From contig OY969553.1 of the NCBI GenBank assembly GCA_963700925.1, positions 558,001 through 622,000 of the forward strand: a stretch of DNA of 64,000 nucleotides, written 5' to 3'. The DNA is from CAWJMD01 sp963700925 (GTDB lineage: Bacteria > Actinomycetota > Actinomycetes > Actinomycetales > CAWJMD01). Numbering within the stretch: position 1 is the stretch's first letter; each line of letters starts with the position of its first letter. The notes under the pieces were generated by a model. That model did not search any database and was not told the origin of the DNA. It saw only the letters and a list, made by a program, of their open reading frames with translations. Below are positions 8,505 to 16,357 of the stretch, one piece after another. Both the position numbers and the translations under genes were made by a program.

Positions 8505-9833
8505 ATGTCACACCACGAGTCACAGCACGAGTCACAGCACGAGTCACAGCAGCGTTCACACCCAGCACCCGCCAGCGGCGCGTCCCGGCGACGGCGACGC
8601 GGCGTCCCCCTGATGCTGGCGACCGCACTGGGCAGCAGTGCTCTGGCGTCGGGCGCACCCTCCGCGGCAGCCAGCGCCCCGGACGAGACGGACGCCCCGA
8701 GCGGCAGTCGTACCTCCCAGGCGGCGGCTGAGCCCGCCACTGCCCCGGTCACATCGCCACCGCTGGAGGTGCTCGCCGCCCCCGTCCGCGCAGCCGTGCA
8801 GTCGACCTACCGGGTGAAGGCCGGCGACACGGTGTCGCACATCGCCCAGCGCACGGGCTCGTCCGTCGCCGCCATCGTCGCCGCGAACGCGCTCGGCAAG
8901 GACGCCTTCATCACCGAGGGCCAGACCCTCGTGCTGCCGGGTCGCGAGGCGAGTGCCGGCGCGGCCACCGGGTCAGGGCCCGGGACGGCGGCCGCCGGCT
9001 CGTACACCGTGCGGCGGGGCGACACCGTGTCGGGCATCGCCGCTCGCCACGGCACCACCGTCGCCGGCGTCGTCGCTGCCAACGGACTCGGCTCGGACGG
9101 CTTCATCCGCGAGGGCCAGCGTCTCAGTCTCCCGGGATCGGGCCGGTCGGGTGGCGGCGCGTCCGCTCAGCCCGCGACGCCGAGCGCGGCCGGATACACC
9201 GTGCGTGCCGGGGACACCCTGAGCCACATCGCGGCGCGGACCGGCACGAGCGTCTCGGCGCTGCGGGCGGCCAACCCGTCGCTCGACAAGGCGGCGAGCC
9301 TGCAGATCGGGCAGCGCCTCGCCATCCCGGGCTCGGCGTCGTCCCAGCCGATGCCGAACACCTTCCTGGGACGGACCTACCCGGACGCCACGGTGCGCTC
9401 GGCGGGGATCAACCGTGCGACCCTCGCCGCCCGAGCCGTCCCGTCCCGGTCCGAGATGCAGTCGATCGTCGCCGCCACGGCGAGCCGCCATGGCGTGGAT
9501 CCTGCACTGGCGCAGGCGATCGCGTTCCAGGAGTCGGGCTTCAGCATGCGAGCCGTCTCCCCCGCGAACGCGGTCGGGGCGATGCAGGTGGTCCCCTCGT
9601 CCGGCCAGTGGACGTCGGAGATGGCAGGGCGGCAGCTGGACCTGCTCGACCCGCATGACAACGCCACTGCCGGCGTACTCCTGCTGAGGGCGCACAGCCG
9701 CACTGGAGCGGACCAGTCCACGGTGATCGCCGCGTACTACCAGGGCATGTCGTCGGTGCGCCGAAACGGCATGTTCGCCGACACGCGTCGGTATGTGGCC
9801 AACGTGCAGACGCTGATGGGCCAGTACCGCTAG
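8505..9833 (+). CDS. Secreted LysM x3 / lytic transglycosylase-like cell-wall protein
   Basis: A 442-residue exported protein. After a polar start with HESQ repeats and an arginine cluster (28-32) comes a hydrophobic signal segment (LMLATALGSSALASG). Three LysM domains follow (about 101-146, 164-210 and 228-275), each opening with Y-V-x-A/R-GDT-hS-x-IA, which bind peptidoglycan glycan. The C-terminal domain (about 310-442) looks like a soluble lytic transglycosylase: HGVDPALAQAIAFQESGF with the likely catalytic Glu, then AVGAMQVVPSSGQW and AAYYQGMSSV. It should act in the cell wall. Upstream direct repeats may place it under cell-envelope control, and the neighbouring PASTA kinase senses wall fragments. 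Confidence 0.85.
   Translation: MSHHESQHESQHESQQRSHPAPASGASRRRRRGVPLMLATALGSSALASGAPSAAASAPDETDAPSGSRTSQAAAEPATAPVTSPPLEVLAAPVRAAVQSTYRVKAGDTVSHIAQRTGSSVAAIVAANALGKDAFITEGQTLVLPGREASAGAATGSGPGTAAAGSYTVRRGDTVSGIAARHGTTVAGVVAANGLGSDGFIREGQRLSLPGSGRSGGGASAQPATPSAAGYTVRAGDTLSHIAARTGTSVSALRAANPSLDKAASLQIGQRLAIPGSASSQPMPNTFLGRTYPDATVRSAGINRATLAARAVPSRSEMQSIVAATASRHGVDPALAQAIAFQESGFSMRAVSPANAVGAMQVVPSSGQWTSEMAGRQLDLLDPHDNATAGVLLLRAHSRTGADQSTVIAAYYQGMSSVRRNGMFADTRRYVANVQTLMGQYR
8514..8549 (+). repeat. 12-bp tandem repeat x3 at the start of the LysM gene
   Basis: Three perfect copies of CACGAGTCACAG encode successive His-Glu-Ser-Gln units at residues 4-15. The core AGTCACA is the same as in the upstream 9-bp repeats, so the two arrays may share a regulatory meaning. 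Confidence 0.85.
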
Positions 9834-9953
9834 GCAACCGCTAGACACGGCACCGCCGCCCGACATCCAGGGCAGAGACGCACCCCTCAGGCGCTCGGAC
9901 GGGCGCCGCGAGCCTGCGCCGTGCCCGGCGGAACGGTTCGTACACTCGTCAGC

Positions 9954-11909
9954 ATGCGGGCGTCCCTGGACTCGGTCGTCGGCCTCGTGCTAGACGGCCG
10001 GTACGAGGTCACGTCTCGCATTGCCAGGGGCGGGATGGCGACGGTCTTCCTCGCCACCGACCGGCGCCTCGACCGCGAGGTGGCCGTCAAGGTGATGCAC
10101 CCCCACCTGGCCGACGACGAGCAGTTCATCGCGCGGTTCCACCGCGAGGCGAAGTCGGCGGCGCGCATGTCGCACCCCAACGTGGTAGCCGTCTTCGACC
10201 AGGGGACGAGCGACGACGTCGTGTACCTGGTGATGGAGTACGTGGCGGGCACGACCCTGCGCGACCTGATCAGCGAGCGCGGCGCCCTCACTCCCGGTGA
10301 GGCCCTTGGCGTGCTGGAGCCGCTGCTCGATGCTCTGGGCGCCGCGCACCGGGCCGGCGTCGTGCACCGGGACGTCAAGCCGGAGAACGTGCTGCTGACC
10401 GACGACGGCCGCGTCAAGGTGGCCGACTTCGGCCTGGCCCGGGCCGCCAGCGCCTCGCAGACCGGCACCACCACCGGGATGCTGATGGGCACCGCCGCCT
10501 ACCTCTCGCCCGAGCTCGTCACGCGCGGGGTGGCGGACGCCCGCAGCGACGTCTACGCCGCCGGCATCATGCTGTTCGAGATGCTCACCGGGCGGCAGCC
10601 TTTCGTCGGCGAGGTGCCGATCCAGGTGGCGTACCAGCACGTCAACGACGAGGTGCCTCCCCCGTCGTCCCTCGACCCGGGTCTGCCGGTCGAGCTCGAC
10701 GACCTCGTGACGTGGTCGACGGCCAGGGATCCCGACGAGCGGCCACGTGACGCCCGCGAGCTGGTCGCCGACGTCCGCAGGCTGCGCACCGACCTCGACG
10801 ACGCCACCCTCGACCGGGTGCCGCAGGCTCCGAGAGCGAGCGCGGTCGCCGATGGCGCGACCCCGACCAGCACTCAGCACGCGACGCGCGTGGTGCAGCC
10901 CCTCGGCGCCGACGCCTCTGGCCGGGGTGCCGCTGGGCGTGCTGCTGTGCGCGCCAGCCGGACCGGTGACGTGCTCGGCAGTCGCCAGGACACGCCACAG
11001 CAGGGCGACTGGGGCTACGGGCCCGGCGGACGGCGGCGGCGACGTGGCTTGTGGACGATGGTGGCCACCCTCGTCGCCGCTGCGGTGATCGCCGCCGTCG
11101 CGTGGTTCTTCACGTCCGGCCCCGGTGCCTACACCGTCACCCCCGCGGTCAGCGGCACGGCCGAGGAGGCCACGGCCACCCTCGATGCCGCCGGTCTGGG
11201 CGCACGGGTGCTCGAACAGTTCGACGAGAACCAGCCTGCGGGAACCGTGCTGGGCACCGACCCGCCAGCCGGCGACCAGGTACGCAAGGGCGCGACGGTC
11301 GACATCTTCGTGTCGAAGGGCACCGAGTTCACGGTCGTCGGCGCACTCGCGGGGCTGACGCTGGAGCAGGCCACGGCGGCGCTCGATGAGCTCGACCTCG
11401 TCGTCGGCGAGGGAGAGCCGCAGTTCAGCGAGACCGTGGCCGAGGGGCAGGTCATCAGCCAGGCGCCCGCCGAGGGCGAGCGGATCCGGCGCGGCGACAC
11501 GGTCGAGGTCGTGCTGTCCAAGGGGCGCCAGCCCATCGAGGTACCGATCGTCACCGGGGCGGAGCAGGCGGACGCGGAGGCCGCGGTGACCGAGGCGGGC
11601 CTCGTGCCCGACGTGACCGGCGAGTACAGCGAGACCGTGGAGAAGGGCCTGGTGATCAGCCAGGCCCCGGCCGAGGGGACGCTCTTCGGCGGCGACACGG
11701 TGACGCTGGTCGTCTCGCAGGGCCCACCCCTCGTTGCTGTCCCGAACGTCGTGGGCCTCCAGGTCCCCGAGGCGCGCGCCGCTCTCGAAGGGGCCGGCTT
11801 CACGGTCGAGGAGCACGAGGTCCTCGGGGGGTACTTCGGCACCGTCCGCTCGCAGGACCCGTCCGGTGAGGCGCCCAAGGGCTCCACCATCACGATCACC
11901 ATCGTCTGA
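9954..11909 (+). CDS. Serine/threonine protein kinase with four PASTA domains
   Basis: A 651-residue membrane kinase of the PknB/StkP class. The kinase domain has the glycine loop ARGGMATVFLA, the ATP-binding Lys46 in VAVKVM, the catalytic loop HRDVKPENVLL (Asp140), DFGLAR (158-163) and GTAAYLSPE. A variable linker leads to one transmembrane helix (about 364-384, LWTMVATLVAAAVIAAVAWFF). The extracellular part has four PASTA repeats, which in relatives bind muropeptides or lipid II. The ATG at 9954 is chosen over an earlier frame start because the domain begins right after it; TACACT at 9941-9946 may be a -10 box giving a nearly leaderless mRNA. By position it corresponds to mycobacterial pknL, which lacks PASTA domains. 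Confidence 0.92.
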   Translation: MRASLDSVVGLVLDGRYEVTSRIARGGMATVFLATDRRLDREVAVKVMHPHLADDEQFIARFHREAKSAARMSHPNVVAVFDQGTSDDVVYLVMEYVAGTTLRDLISERGALTPGEALGVLEPLLDALGAAHRAGVVHRDVKPENVLLTDDGRVKVADFGLARAASASQTGTTTGMLMGTAAYLSPELVTRGVADARSDVYAAGIMLFEMLTGRQPFVGEVPIQVAYQHVNDEVPPPSSLDPGLPVELDDLVTWSTARDPDERPRDARELVADVRRLRTDLDDATLDRVPQAPRASAVADGATPTSTQHATRVVQPLGADASGRGAAGRAAVRASRTGDVLGSRQDTPQQGDWGYGPGGRRRRRGLWTMVATLVAAAVIAAVAWFFTSGPGAYTVTPAVSGTAEEATATLDAAGLGARVLEQFDENQPAGTVLGTDPPAGDQVRKGATVDIFVSKGTEFTVVGALAGLTLEQATAALDELDLVVGEGEPQFSETVAEGQVISQAPAEGERIRRGDTVEVVLSKGRQPIEVPIVTGAEQADAEAAVTEAGLVPDVTGEYSETVEKGLVISQAPAEGTLFGGDTVTLVVSQGPPLVAVPNVVGLQVPEARAALEGAGFTVEEHEVLGGYFGTVRSQDPSGEAPKGSTITITIV

Positions 11910-11922
11910 CCCTGCCGTCCCC

Positions 11923-12915
11923 ATGACCCCTCCGTCCGGCAGCGCCGTCACGCCCGAGGCCGCCCGCACCGACCCGCCTGAGCGGTCGCTGCTCCCGACG
12001 CTGGCGATGACCGCCATGACCGCTGTCTGGGGCTCGACGTTCTTCCTGATCAAGGACGTGCTGGAGACGCTTCCGGTCGCCGACTTCCTCGCGGTCAGGT
12101 TCTGGATCGCGGCCGTCGTGATGGTGGTGGCGTTCTGGCCCCAGCTGCGGCGTCTCGACCGCCGCGGCTGGCGTCGCGGCGCGGTGCTCGGGCTTCTGTA
12201 CGGCGTCGCGCAGCTGCTGCAGACCGCGGGTCTGGCCACGACCGACGCGTCGGTCTCGGGATTCATCACCGGCATGTACGTCGTGCTCACGCCGGTGCTC
12301 GGAGTCCTGCTGCTCCGTCACAAGGCGCCGGCCAGCACCTGGGTGGCTGTCGTCCTCGCGACCGTCGGGCTCGCGGTGCTGAGCCTTCGCGGCCTGTCCG
12401 CCGGCACCGGAGAGGCGGTCACCCTGCTGGCGGCCCTGGTCTACGCGCTGCACATCGTCGGGCTCGGCCGCTGGTCGCACCCCCGCGCCGCACTCGGCCT
12501 GTCGACGGTGCAGGTGCTCGTGATCGCCGTGGTCTGCTCGGTCGCGGCGGTGCCCGACGGGCTCACCGTGCCGAGTGGGCCGTCCGCGTGGGGTGCCGTG
12601 CTGTACATGGCACTGGTCGCCGGCGCCGGGGCGCTGGTCGTGCAGACCTGGGCGCAGGGGCACATGACCGCGACGCGCGCCGCCATCGTGATGACGACCG
12701 AGCCAGTCTTCGCTGCCCTCTTCGCGGTTGGACTGGGCGGCGAGAGCCTCGGGCCGCGCGTGCTGTTCGGGGGTGCCATGGTGCTCGCCGCCATGTACCT
12801 CGTCGAGCTGGCGCCGCGGCGGGCCGGCGGCAGAGCCGCCATCGCCGCTGGTGGCGCCCGTGCGCCGACGGCGGCCGACGACCCACCCGCGGAGATCCTC
12901 CACCACGAGCTGTAG
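11923..12915 (+). CDS. DMT superfamily (EamA) permease
   Basis: A 330-residue protein with ten predicted membrane helices in two EamA repeats. The first opens with AMTAMTAVWGSTFFLIKDVL, matching the conserved W-G-S/x-F start; the second contains MTATRAAIVMTTEPVFAALFA, the typical helix 9 with E-P-V. Family members export or import small metabolites such as amino acids or drugs, but the substrate cannot be predicted. The ATG lies 13 bp after the kinase stop, so it may be co-transcribed with it. The polar C-terminal tail is cytoplasmic. Confidence 0.82.
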   Translation: MTPPSGSAVTPEAARTDPPERSLLPTLAMTAMTAVWGSTFFLIKDVLETLPVADFLAVRFWIAAVVMVVAFWPQLRRLDRRGWRRGAVLGLLYGVAQLLQTAGLATTDASVSGFITGMYVVLTPVLGVLLLRHKAPASTWVAVVLATVGLAVLSLRGLSAGTGEAVTLLAALVYALHIVGLGRWSHPRAALGLSTVQVLVIAVVCSVAAVPDGLTVPSGPSAWGAVLYMALVAGAGALVVQTWAQGHMTATRAAIVMTTEPVFAALFAVGLGGESLGPRVLFGGAMVLAAMYLVELAPRRAGGRAAIAAGGARAPTAADDPPAEILHHEL

Positions 12916-13149
12916 TCACCCTCCGTGACCGTGTGTCGCCTATCGTGACTCGACTGCTGGCGGGCGCCACCCGTCCGCTCTCTCGTGAGGGCTCGTCCGC
13001 GGGCCGATCTCAGATCGAGACGAACACCGGCGACGACGATGACCACGGCGGGGTCATCGACGATGACTGACGGCGGCGCCCCCGGGGCGGCGAGAGCTCA
13101 CGGCGCGCACCATCCCGATGGCGGTTGTCCGTGTGACCGGTCGAAGCCC

Positions 13150-13875
13150 TCAGGCCGAGTCGACCGGCTGTGGCGCGGGATGGCGCTCGGCCCACCACGA
13201 CTCCCACCGGGCGTTCACCGCGTCGCGCGTGGCGTCGTCGGCCCCGTAGAACGTGAGCACGGCCATCGCGGCTCCCGCGGGCTTCGCGTCGGACGGCTCC
13301 GCGTGGCTGAGGACGAGCAGACCGTCGCCCCACGAATCCACCGTCAACCCGACCTGGTGCTCGGAGCGGAAGAAGACCGTGCCGCCGACAGGCTCTCCGC
13401 GCAGGTCTGCCTGGTACGCGGTGCCGACGGCTGCGGCTACCGCCTCGTTGAGGCCGAGCTCCTGCACGGGGGACGTCGAGCCGGCGCCGCCGTAGAAGAG
13501 GGTCCGGCGCGGCTGGCCGTCATGCCGCTCCACCGCGAACTTCAGCTGGTGCACGAACGTGACCCAGCCTTCGGTGATCTCGTCGTAGTAGGCCTCCCAC
13601 TCGGCGTCCGGACTGTGCGCCGCACGGGTCAGCGTGATGCGGGACCCACCCTCGAACGGCTCGATCTCGAACTTGTCGCCCCCCTGCACGTCGAGGGTGT
13701 GCGTCTCCGCGTCCTCGGTGAAGTGGGTGAACCAGATCAGGTCGATCTCGGCCTCGAGCCCTTCGTACTCCCAGCCGAACCAGTGCCGGATCTTCTTCTT
13801 GTCGCGCAACGCGTTCCAGACCTCGTCGACCGGCGCGGCGACGGTGACGACGATGCGAGGTGTCTCTTCGGTCAT
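13150..13875 (-). CDS. SRPBCC (AHSA1-type) domain protein
   Basis: A 241-residue cytosolic protein. The N-terminal half is a START-like ligand-binding fold of the AHSA1 type: IVVTVAAPVDEVWNALRDKKKIRHWFGWEYEG, then FEIEPFEGGSRITLTRA and a C-terminal helix WVTFVHQLKFAVERH. The remaining about 100 residues are a second region (AVAAAVGTAYQADLRGEPVGG) of uncertain fold. The ATG overlaps the stop of the ArsR-like gene as ATGA, a common regulator-SRPBCC pairing. A hydrophobic ligand or a role in chaperone regulation or detoxification is possible, but nothing in the sequence fixes it. Confidence 0.75.
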   Translation of the reverse strand: MTEETPRIVVTVAAPVDEVWNALRDKKKIRHWFGWEYEGLEAEIDLIWFTHFTEDAETHTLDVQGGDKFEIEPFEGGSRITLTRAAHSPDAEWEAYYDEITEGWVTFVHQLKFAVERHDGQPRRTLFYGGAGSTSPVQELGLNEAVAAAVGTAYQADLRGEPVGGTVFFRSEHQVGLTVDSWGDGLLVLSHAEPSDAKPAGAAMAVLTFYGADDATRDAVNARWESWWAERHPAPQPVDSA

Positions 13876-14471
13876 GACGCTGATCCTCTGGTCGGTGGTG
13901 CGGGGCTCGGGTAGCTGCCGGCGACGAGGCGGTACGGCCTGCCTCCGCCGGTGTCGAACTCGTCGACGGTCTTCTGGACGGCGGCCGCCAGCGCGTCGGT
14001 GAAGCGGTGGAGGTCTGCGGGCTCCGCGAGCCGCACCTCGGCCTCGATGGTGAACGTCAGCAGCCTCTTGCCGGCCGCCTCGGCGCCGGCCTGCATGCGG
14101 GCGACGTCGCGCACGGTGTTCGCGGCGACGTCGACCAGGTGCTCGGCGGCGTACTGGTCGTGCAGTCGGGTGAAGGCCTGCTCCTCGCCCGAGCTCATCA
14201 CCGATGGGTCGACGACGAACGCGCCCGCCGTGGCCTGCAGGATGCGCTCGACGCAGCCGCGGCGCTGCCTCTCCTCGACCAGCTCGACCAGGCCGGCGTC
14301 TTCTAGCTGGCGCAGGTGGTAGTTCACGCGCTGGCGCGGCATCTCGAGCAGGGCCGCCAGCTGCGTCGCCGACGCCGGTTTCTGGAGCAGGTTCAGCAGG
14401 CGGCGTCGAAGCGGTGACAGGGCGGCGCGCACCTGCTCCGGCTCCTCGAGGTAGCTCACTCGCTGGGTCAC
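13872..14471 (-). CDS. ArsR-like winged-helix transcriptional regulator
   Basis: A 199-residue regulator. The N-terminal winged helix is LSPLRRRLLNLLQKPASATQLAALLEMPRQRVNYHLRQLEDAGLVELVEERQRRG, an ArsR-type (HTH_20) domain without obvious metal-binding cysteines. The C-terminal half is helical and probably senses a ligand or dimerises. The GTG at 14471 is used because upstream in-frame sequence belongs to the previous gene read in another frame. A perfect palindrome lies 15-36 bp upstream and probably is its own operator. It is coupled (ATGA) to the downstream SRPBCC gene. Confidence 0.78.
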   Translation of the reverse strand: MTQRVSYLEEPEQVRAALSPLRRRLLNLLQKPASATQLAALLEMPRQRVNYHLRQLEDAGLVELVEERQRRGCVERILQATAGAFVVDPSVMSSGEEQAFTRLHDQYAAEHLVDVAANTVRDVARMQAGAEAAGKRLLTFTIEAEVRLAEPADLHRFTDALAAAVQKTVDEFDTGGGRPYRLVAGSYPSPAPPTRGSAS

Positions 14472-14485
14472 GTCCAAAGAATCGT

Positions 14486-14507
14486 ATTGACAGTATGATT
14501 TGTCAAT
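14486..14507. promoter_or_regulatory. Palindromic operator with embedded -35 box upstream of the ArsR-like gene
   Basis: ATTGACA (14486-14492) and TGTCAAT (14501-14507) form a perfect 7-bp inverted repeat with an 8-bp spacer, in an AT-rich patch just before the GTG of the ArsR-like gene. Read on the minus strand, the first arm contains a consensus -35 TTGACA. This is the layout expected for autorepression. Confidence 0.6.
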
Positions 14508-14539
14508 AGAACCCAATGTCTTCCGACTCCACTGGGGCG

Positions 14540-14965
14540 CTACGTGCGACGTTCGAGGGCGTCCTTGATCCGGGTCATGTTGGCGCGCTCCTCGCGCTTC
14601 ATCACCTGCACGAAGATCGGGAAGGCGAGTCGGAACCAGCCCCGAGGCACTGCGTCGAAGGAGGTGTGGAGCTCGGTGCCGTAGTCCGTCGGCGTGAGGC
14701 GGATCGTCACGGTGATCACGACCGGGCCGCCGTTCACGTAGGTCCAGCCCTTCGGGCGGTCGAACGCGGTGCACTCCACGTCGATCAGCTGGCTCTGCTT
14801 CCATTTCGCTCGGAACCGGGTGCCGACCCCAAGCGGGCCGTCGGTCATCTTCTCCATCGACTGGGCGCTCGGGTTCCACTCCAGCTCGTTGCGCATGTCG
14901 ACGCAGTAGTCGAACACCTCCTCAGGCTTGCGCTGGATGAGCGCTGTGTTCGTGATCGTGGTCAT
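14540..14965 (-). CDS. SRPBCC / polyketide cyclase-like protein
   Basis: A 141-residue START-like protein with the opening strand TITNTALIQRKPEEVFDYCVDMRNELEWNP and later GVGTRFRAKW and TIRLTPTDYGTELHTSFD, typical of the SRPBCC polyketide cyclase/dehydrase family that binds hydrophobic small molecules. The ATG at 14965 has an AAGGAG site 7 nt before it and overlaps the TetR stop as ATGA. It is therefore the second gene of a TetR-SRPBCC operon. A second SRPBCC gene follows 0.7 kb downstream behind another regulator. The ligand is unknown. Confidence 0.78.
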   Translation of the reverse strand: MTTITNTALIQRKPEEVFDYCVDMRNELEWNPSAQSMEKMTDGPLGVGTRFRAKWKQSQLIDVECTAFDRPKGWTYVNGGPVVITVTIRLTPTDYGTELHTSFDAVPRGWFRLAFPIFVQVMKREERANMTRIKDALERRT

Positions 14966-15696
14966 CGAGAGCTCCTTCGTCCTGTCTGGGTGGTGTCGGG
15001 CCCTGTGATCCGTTCGTGGAAGCCGAAGCCTCGGGTTGCCGCCGCGTCGAGCGCGCGGGCCTTCGCCGGGGTGGCCTGCGGCAGGATCTGAGTGATCGTC
15101 CGGTAGGCCCACGCCTTGTACTCCTCGGTGGACCAGCCGCAACCGCGACAGAAGGCGTTGTAGGTCGACATGCTCTGCACGACGTCGATGACGTCGACCG
15201 CCCGGATGGCGGATGTCGCGAGCCGCCCTCGCTCTGCGAGCACGGTGACGAGTCGAGACATCCCCTGGCGGCGCTGGGCGGCAATCGTTTCGAGCGCATC
15301 GGCGACAGCGGGATCGGTCAGTCCCGCCGCCGTCATCGCGTCAGCGATGGGAGCGAGTCGCCGGAAGATCTCGGTGCCGTTCTCGACCATGATCGCGATC
15401 ACCCGGCGCTGGTCGGGTTCGCCGACAGCCTCCGAGACCCAGGCGCGCTCCATGATGTCTGTCGGCTCGTCCGGCGCGCCCCTCTTCGTCACCATCACCT
15501 CGTGCAACAGCGACGCCTTGGAGCCGAAGGTGAAGTACATCGTCTGTTCGGCGACACCGGCAGCCTTTGCGACTCCGGCCATCGTCGTGCCCTGATAGCC
15601 GTTCTGCGAGAAGGAGTCGAAGGCGGCGTCGATCATCCGCGCGCGCGTCTGGGCTGCGCGCTCGCTCCGACTCAGACTCTTCCGCGCGGCCACCAT
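14962..15696 (-). CDS. TetR/AcrR family transcriptional regulator
   Basis: A 244-residue repressor. The N-terminal helix-turn-helix is TRARMIDAAFDSFSQNGYQGTTMAGVAKAAGVAEQTMYFTFGSKASLLHEV, the canonical TetR pattern, and the rest is an all-helical ligand-binding domain. It is translated together with the downstream SRPBCC gene (ATGA overlap). A perfect 9-bp-arm palindrome lies 23-45 bp upstream, overlapping a likely -35 box, so the gene is probably autoregulated. The inducer could be the ligand of the linked SRPBCC protein, but that is inference. Confidence 0.88.
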   Translation of the reverse strand: MVAARKSLSRSERAAQTRARMIDAAFDSFSQNGYQGTTMAGVAKAAGVAEQTMYFTFGSKASLLHEVMVTKRGAPDEPTDIMERAWVSEAVGEPDQRRVIAIMVENGTEIFRRLAPIADAMTAAGLTDPAVADALETIAAQRRQGMSRLVTVLAERGRLATSAIRAVDVIDVVQSMSTYNAFCRGCGWSTEEYKAWAYRTITQILPQATPAKARALDAAATRGFGFHERITGPDTTQTGRRSSR

Positions 15697-15741
15697 GGCG
15701 CGATTTAACTATAGTGAACCACTAGAGTCAACCTCTAGTGG
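15697..15741 (-). promoter_or_regulatory. TetR gene promoter with palindromic operator
   Basis: The palindrome CCACTAGAG (15719-15727) / CTCTAGTGG (15733-15741) has perfect 9-bp arms and a 5-bp spacer. On the minus strand TTGACT in its centre and TTAAAT 17 bp downstream are plausible -35 and -10 boxes. The transcript would start only a few bases before the ATG. A second small palindrome, ACTATAGT, sits at 15709-15716. Confidence 0.55.
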
Positions 15742-15742
15742 A

Positions 15743-16111
15743 TCACCTGCGTGTCCACGCACCCAGCCGTTCGACCAGCTCATCGAGACCGATTTGTCCT
15801 TCGCACACCCCGATCACCAACTCGTACGCAGGATCCTCGGGCGCCGCGAGCTGCAACCCGTTCAAGCCGTAGAAGACCACGGTGGCAACCCAGGAGAGCC
15901 TCTTGTTGCCGTCTATCAGCGGGTGGTTGCGCGCCAGGGACTCGAGCTGGGCCGCAGCCTTGTGGTCCAGGTCGGGGTACGCATCGTCCCCGAAGGCGGA
16001 TGCCGCGGGCCGGTGTGCCGCTGCGTCCAGCAAACCCATGTCGCGGACTGCGAGCCCGCCGAGCTCGTCCACGATCGCCAGGATGTCCTCGGTCGTGAGG
16101 TAGACGGTCAC
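15743..16111 (-). CDS. Doc-type (Fic fold) toxin of a toxin-antitoxin pair
   Basis: A 122-residue protein of the death-on-curing family. The Fic core motif is NHPLIDGNKRLSW, matching the Doc consensus HxFxDGNKR with Leu in place of Phe. The preamble DLDHKAAAQLESLARN also fits. Doc toxins AMPylate or phosphorylate a cellular target (phage P1 Doc phosphorylates EF-Tu). The start overlaps the antitoxin stop by 4 bp, giving the usual antitoxin-first order. All conserved motif residues are present, so it should be functional. Confidence 0.85.
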   Translation of the reverse strand: MTVYLTTEDILAIVDELGGLAVRDMGLLDAAAHRPAASAFGDDAYPDLDHKAAAQLESLARNHPLIDGNKRLSWVATVVFYGLNGLQLAAPEDPAYELVIGVCEGQIGLDELVERLGAWTRR

Positions 16112-16311
16112 TGGGCGAGGCGGTCAAGCAAGGGGCGGTAGTCGGCGATGGCCCTGCGCGCCAACTCGCGTACCTCGCGTTCACGCAGCACCCGGCTGCC
16201 GTGGTCGAGGACGGCTCGATTCACCACATCGTTCTTGCTGATGCCTTCGGACTGGGCCAGTTCGGCGAGGACGCGCTCGGCCTCCGGGGTCAGACGGATG
16301 TTGAGAGCCAT
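16108..16311 (-). CDS. Ribbon-helix-helix antitoxin partner of the Doc toxin
   Basis: A 67-residue protein starting MALNIRLTPEAERVLAELAQSEGISKNDVVNRAVLDHG, a ribbon-helix-helix DNA-binding fold as in CopG/Arc proteins and the Phd/RHH antitoxins paired with Doc. The charged C-terminal half (REREVRELARRAIADYRPLLDRLAQ) is the likely toxin-binding segment. It precedes and overlaps the toxin gene. The palindrome TGGTACCA (16320-16327), about 10 bp before its ATG, may be the autoregulatory site. Confidence 0.82.
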   Translation of the reverse strand: MALNIRLTPEAERVLAELAQSEGISKNDVVNRAVLDHGSRVLREREVRELARRAIADYRPLLDRLAQ

Positions 16312-16319
16312 GCCCTGGA

Positions 16320-16327
16320 TGGTACCA
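16320..16327. promoter_or_regulatory. Short palindrome before the antitoxin start
   Basis: TGGTACCA is an 8-bp perfect palindrome overlapping a possible minus-strand -10 box (TACCAT), immediately upstream of the antitoxin ATG. An operator for the antitoxin is inferred from position only. Confidence 0.35.
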
Positions 16328-16357
16328 AAACCGCACCACCTGGGGAGGTCCAGGACG

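Noticed and set aside
8514..8549. CRISPR-like array
   Set aside because: The 12-bp units are contiguous without spacers and lie in frame in a coding sequence, so this is a simple tandem repeat.
12916..13149. A small gene in the 234-bp gap between the DMT permease and SRPBCC genes
   Set aside because: Short frames exist but have no ribosome site or recognisable sequence; only a weak 6-bp dyad is visible.
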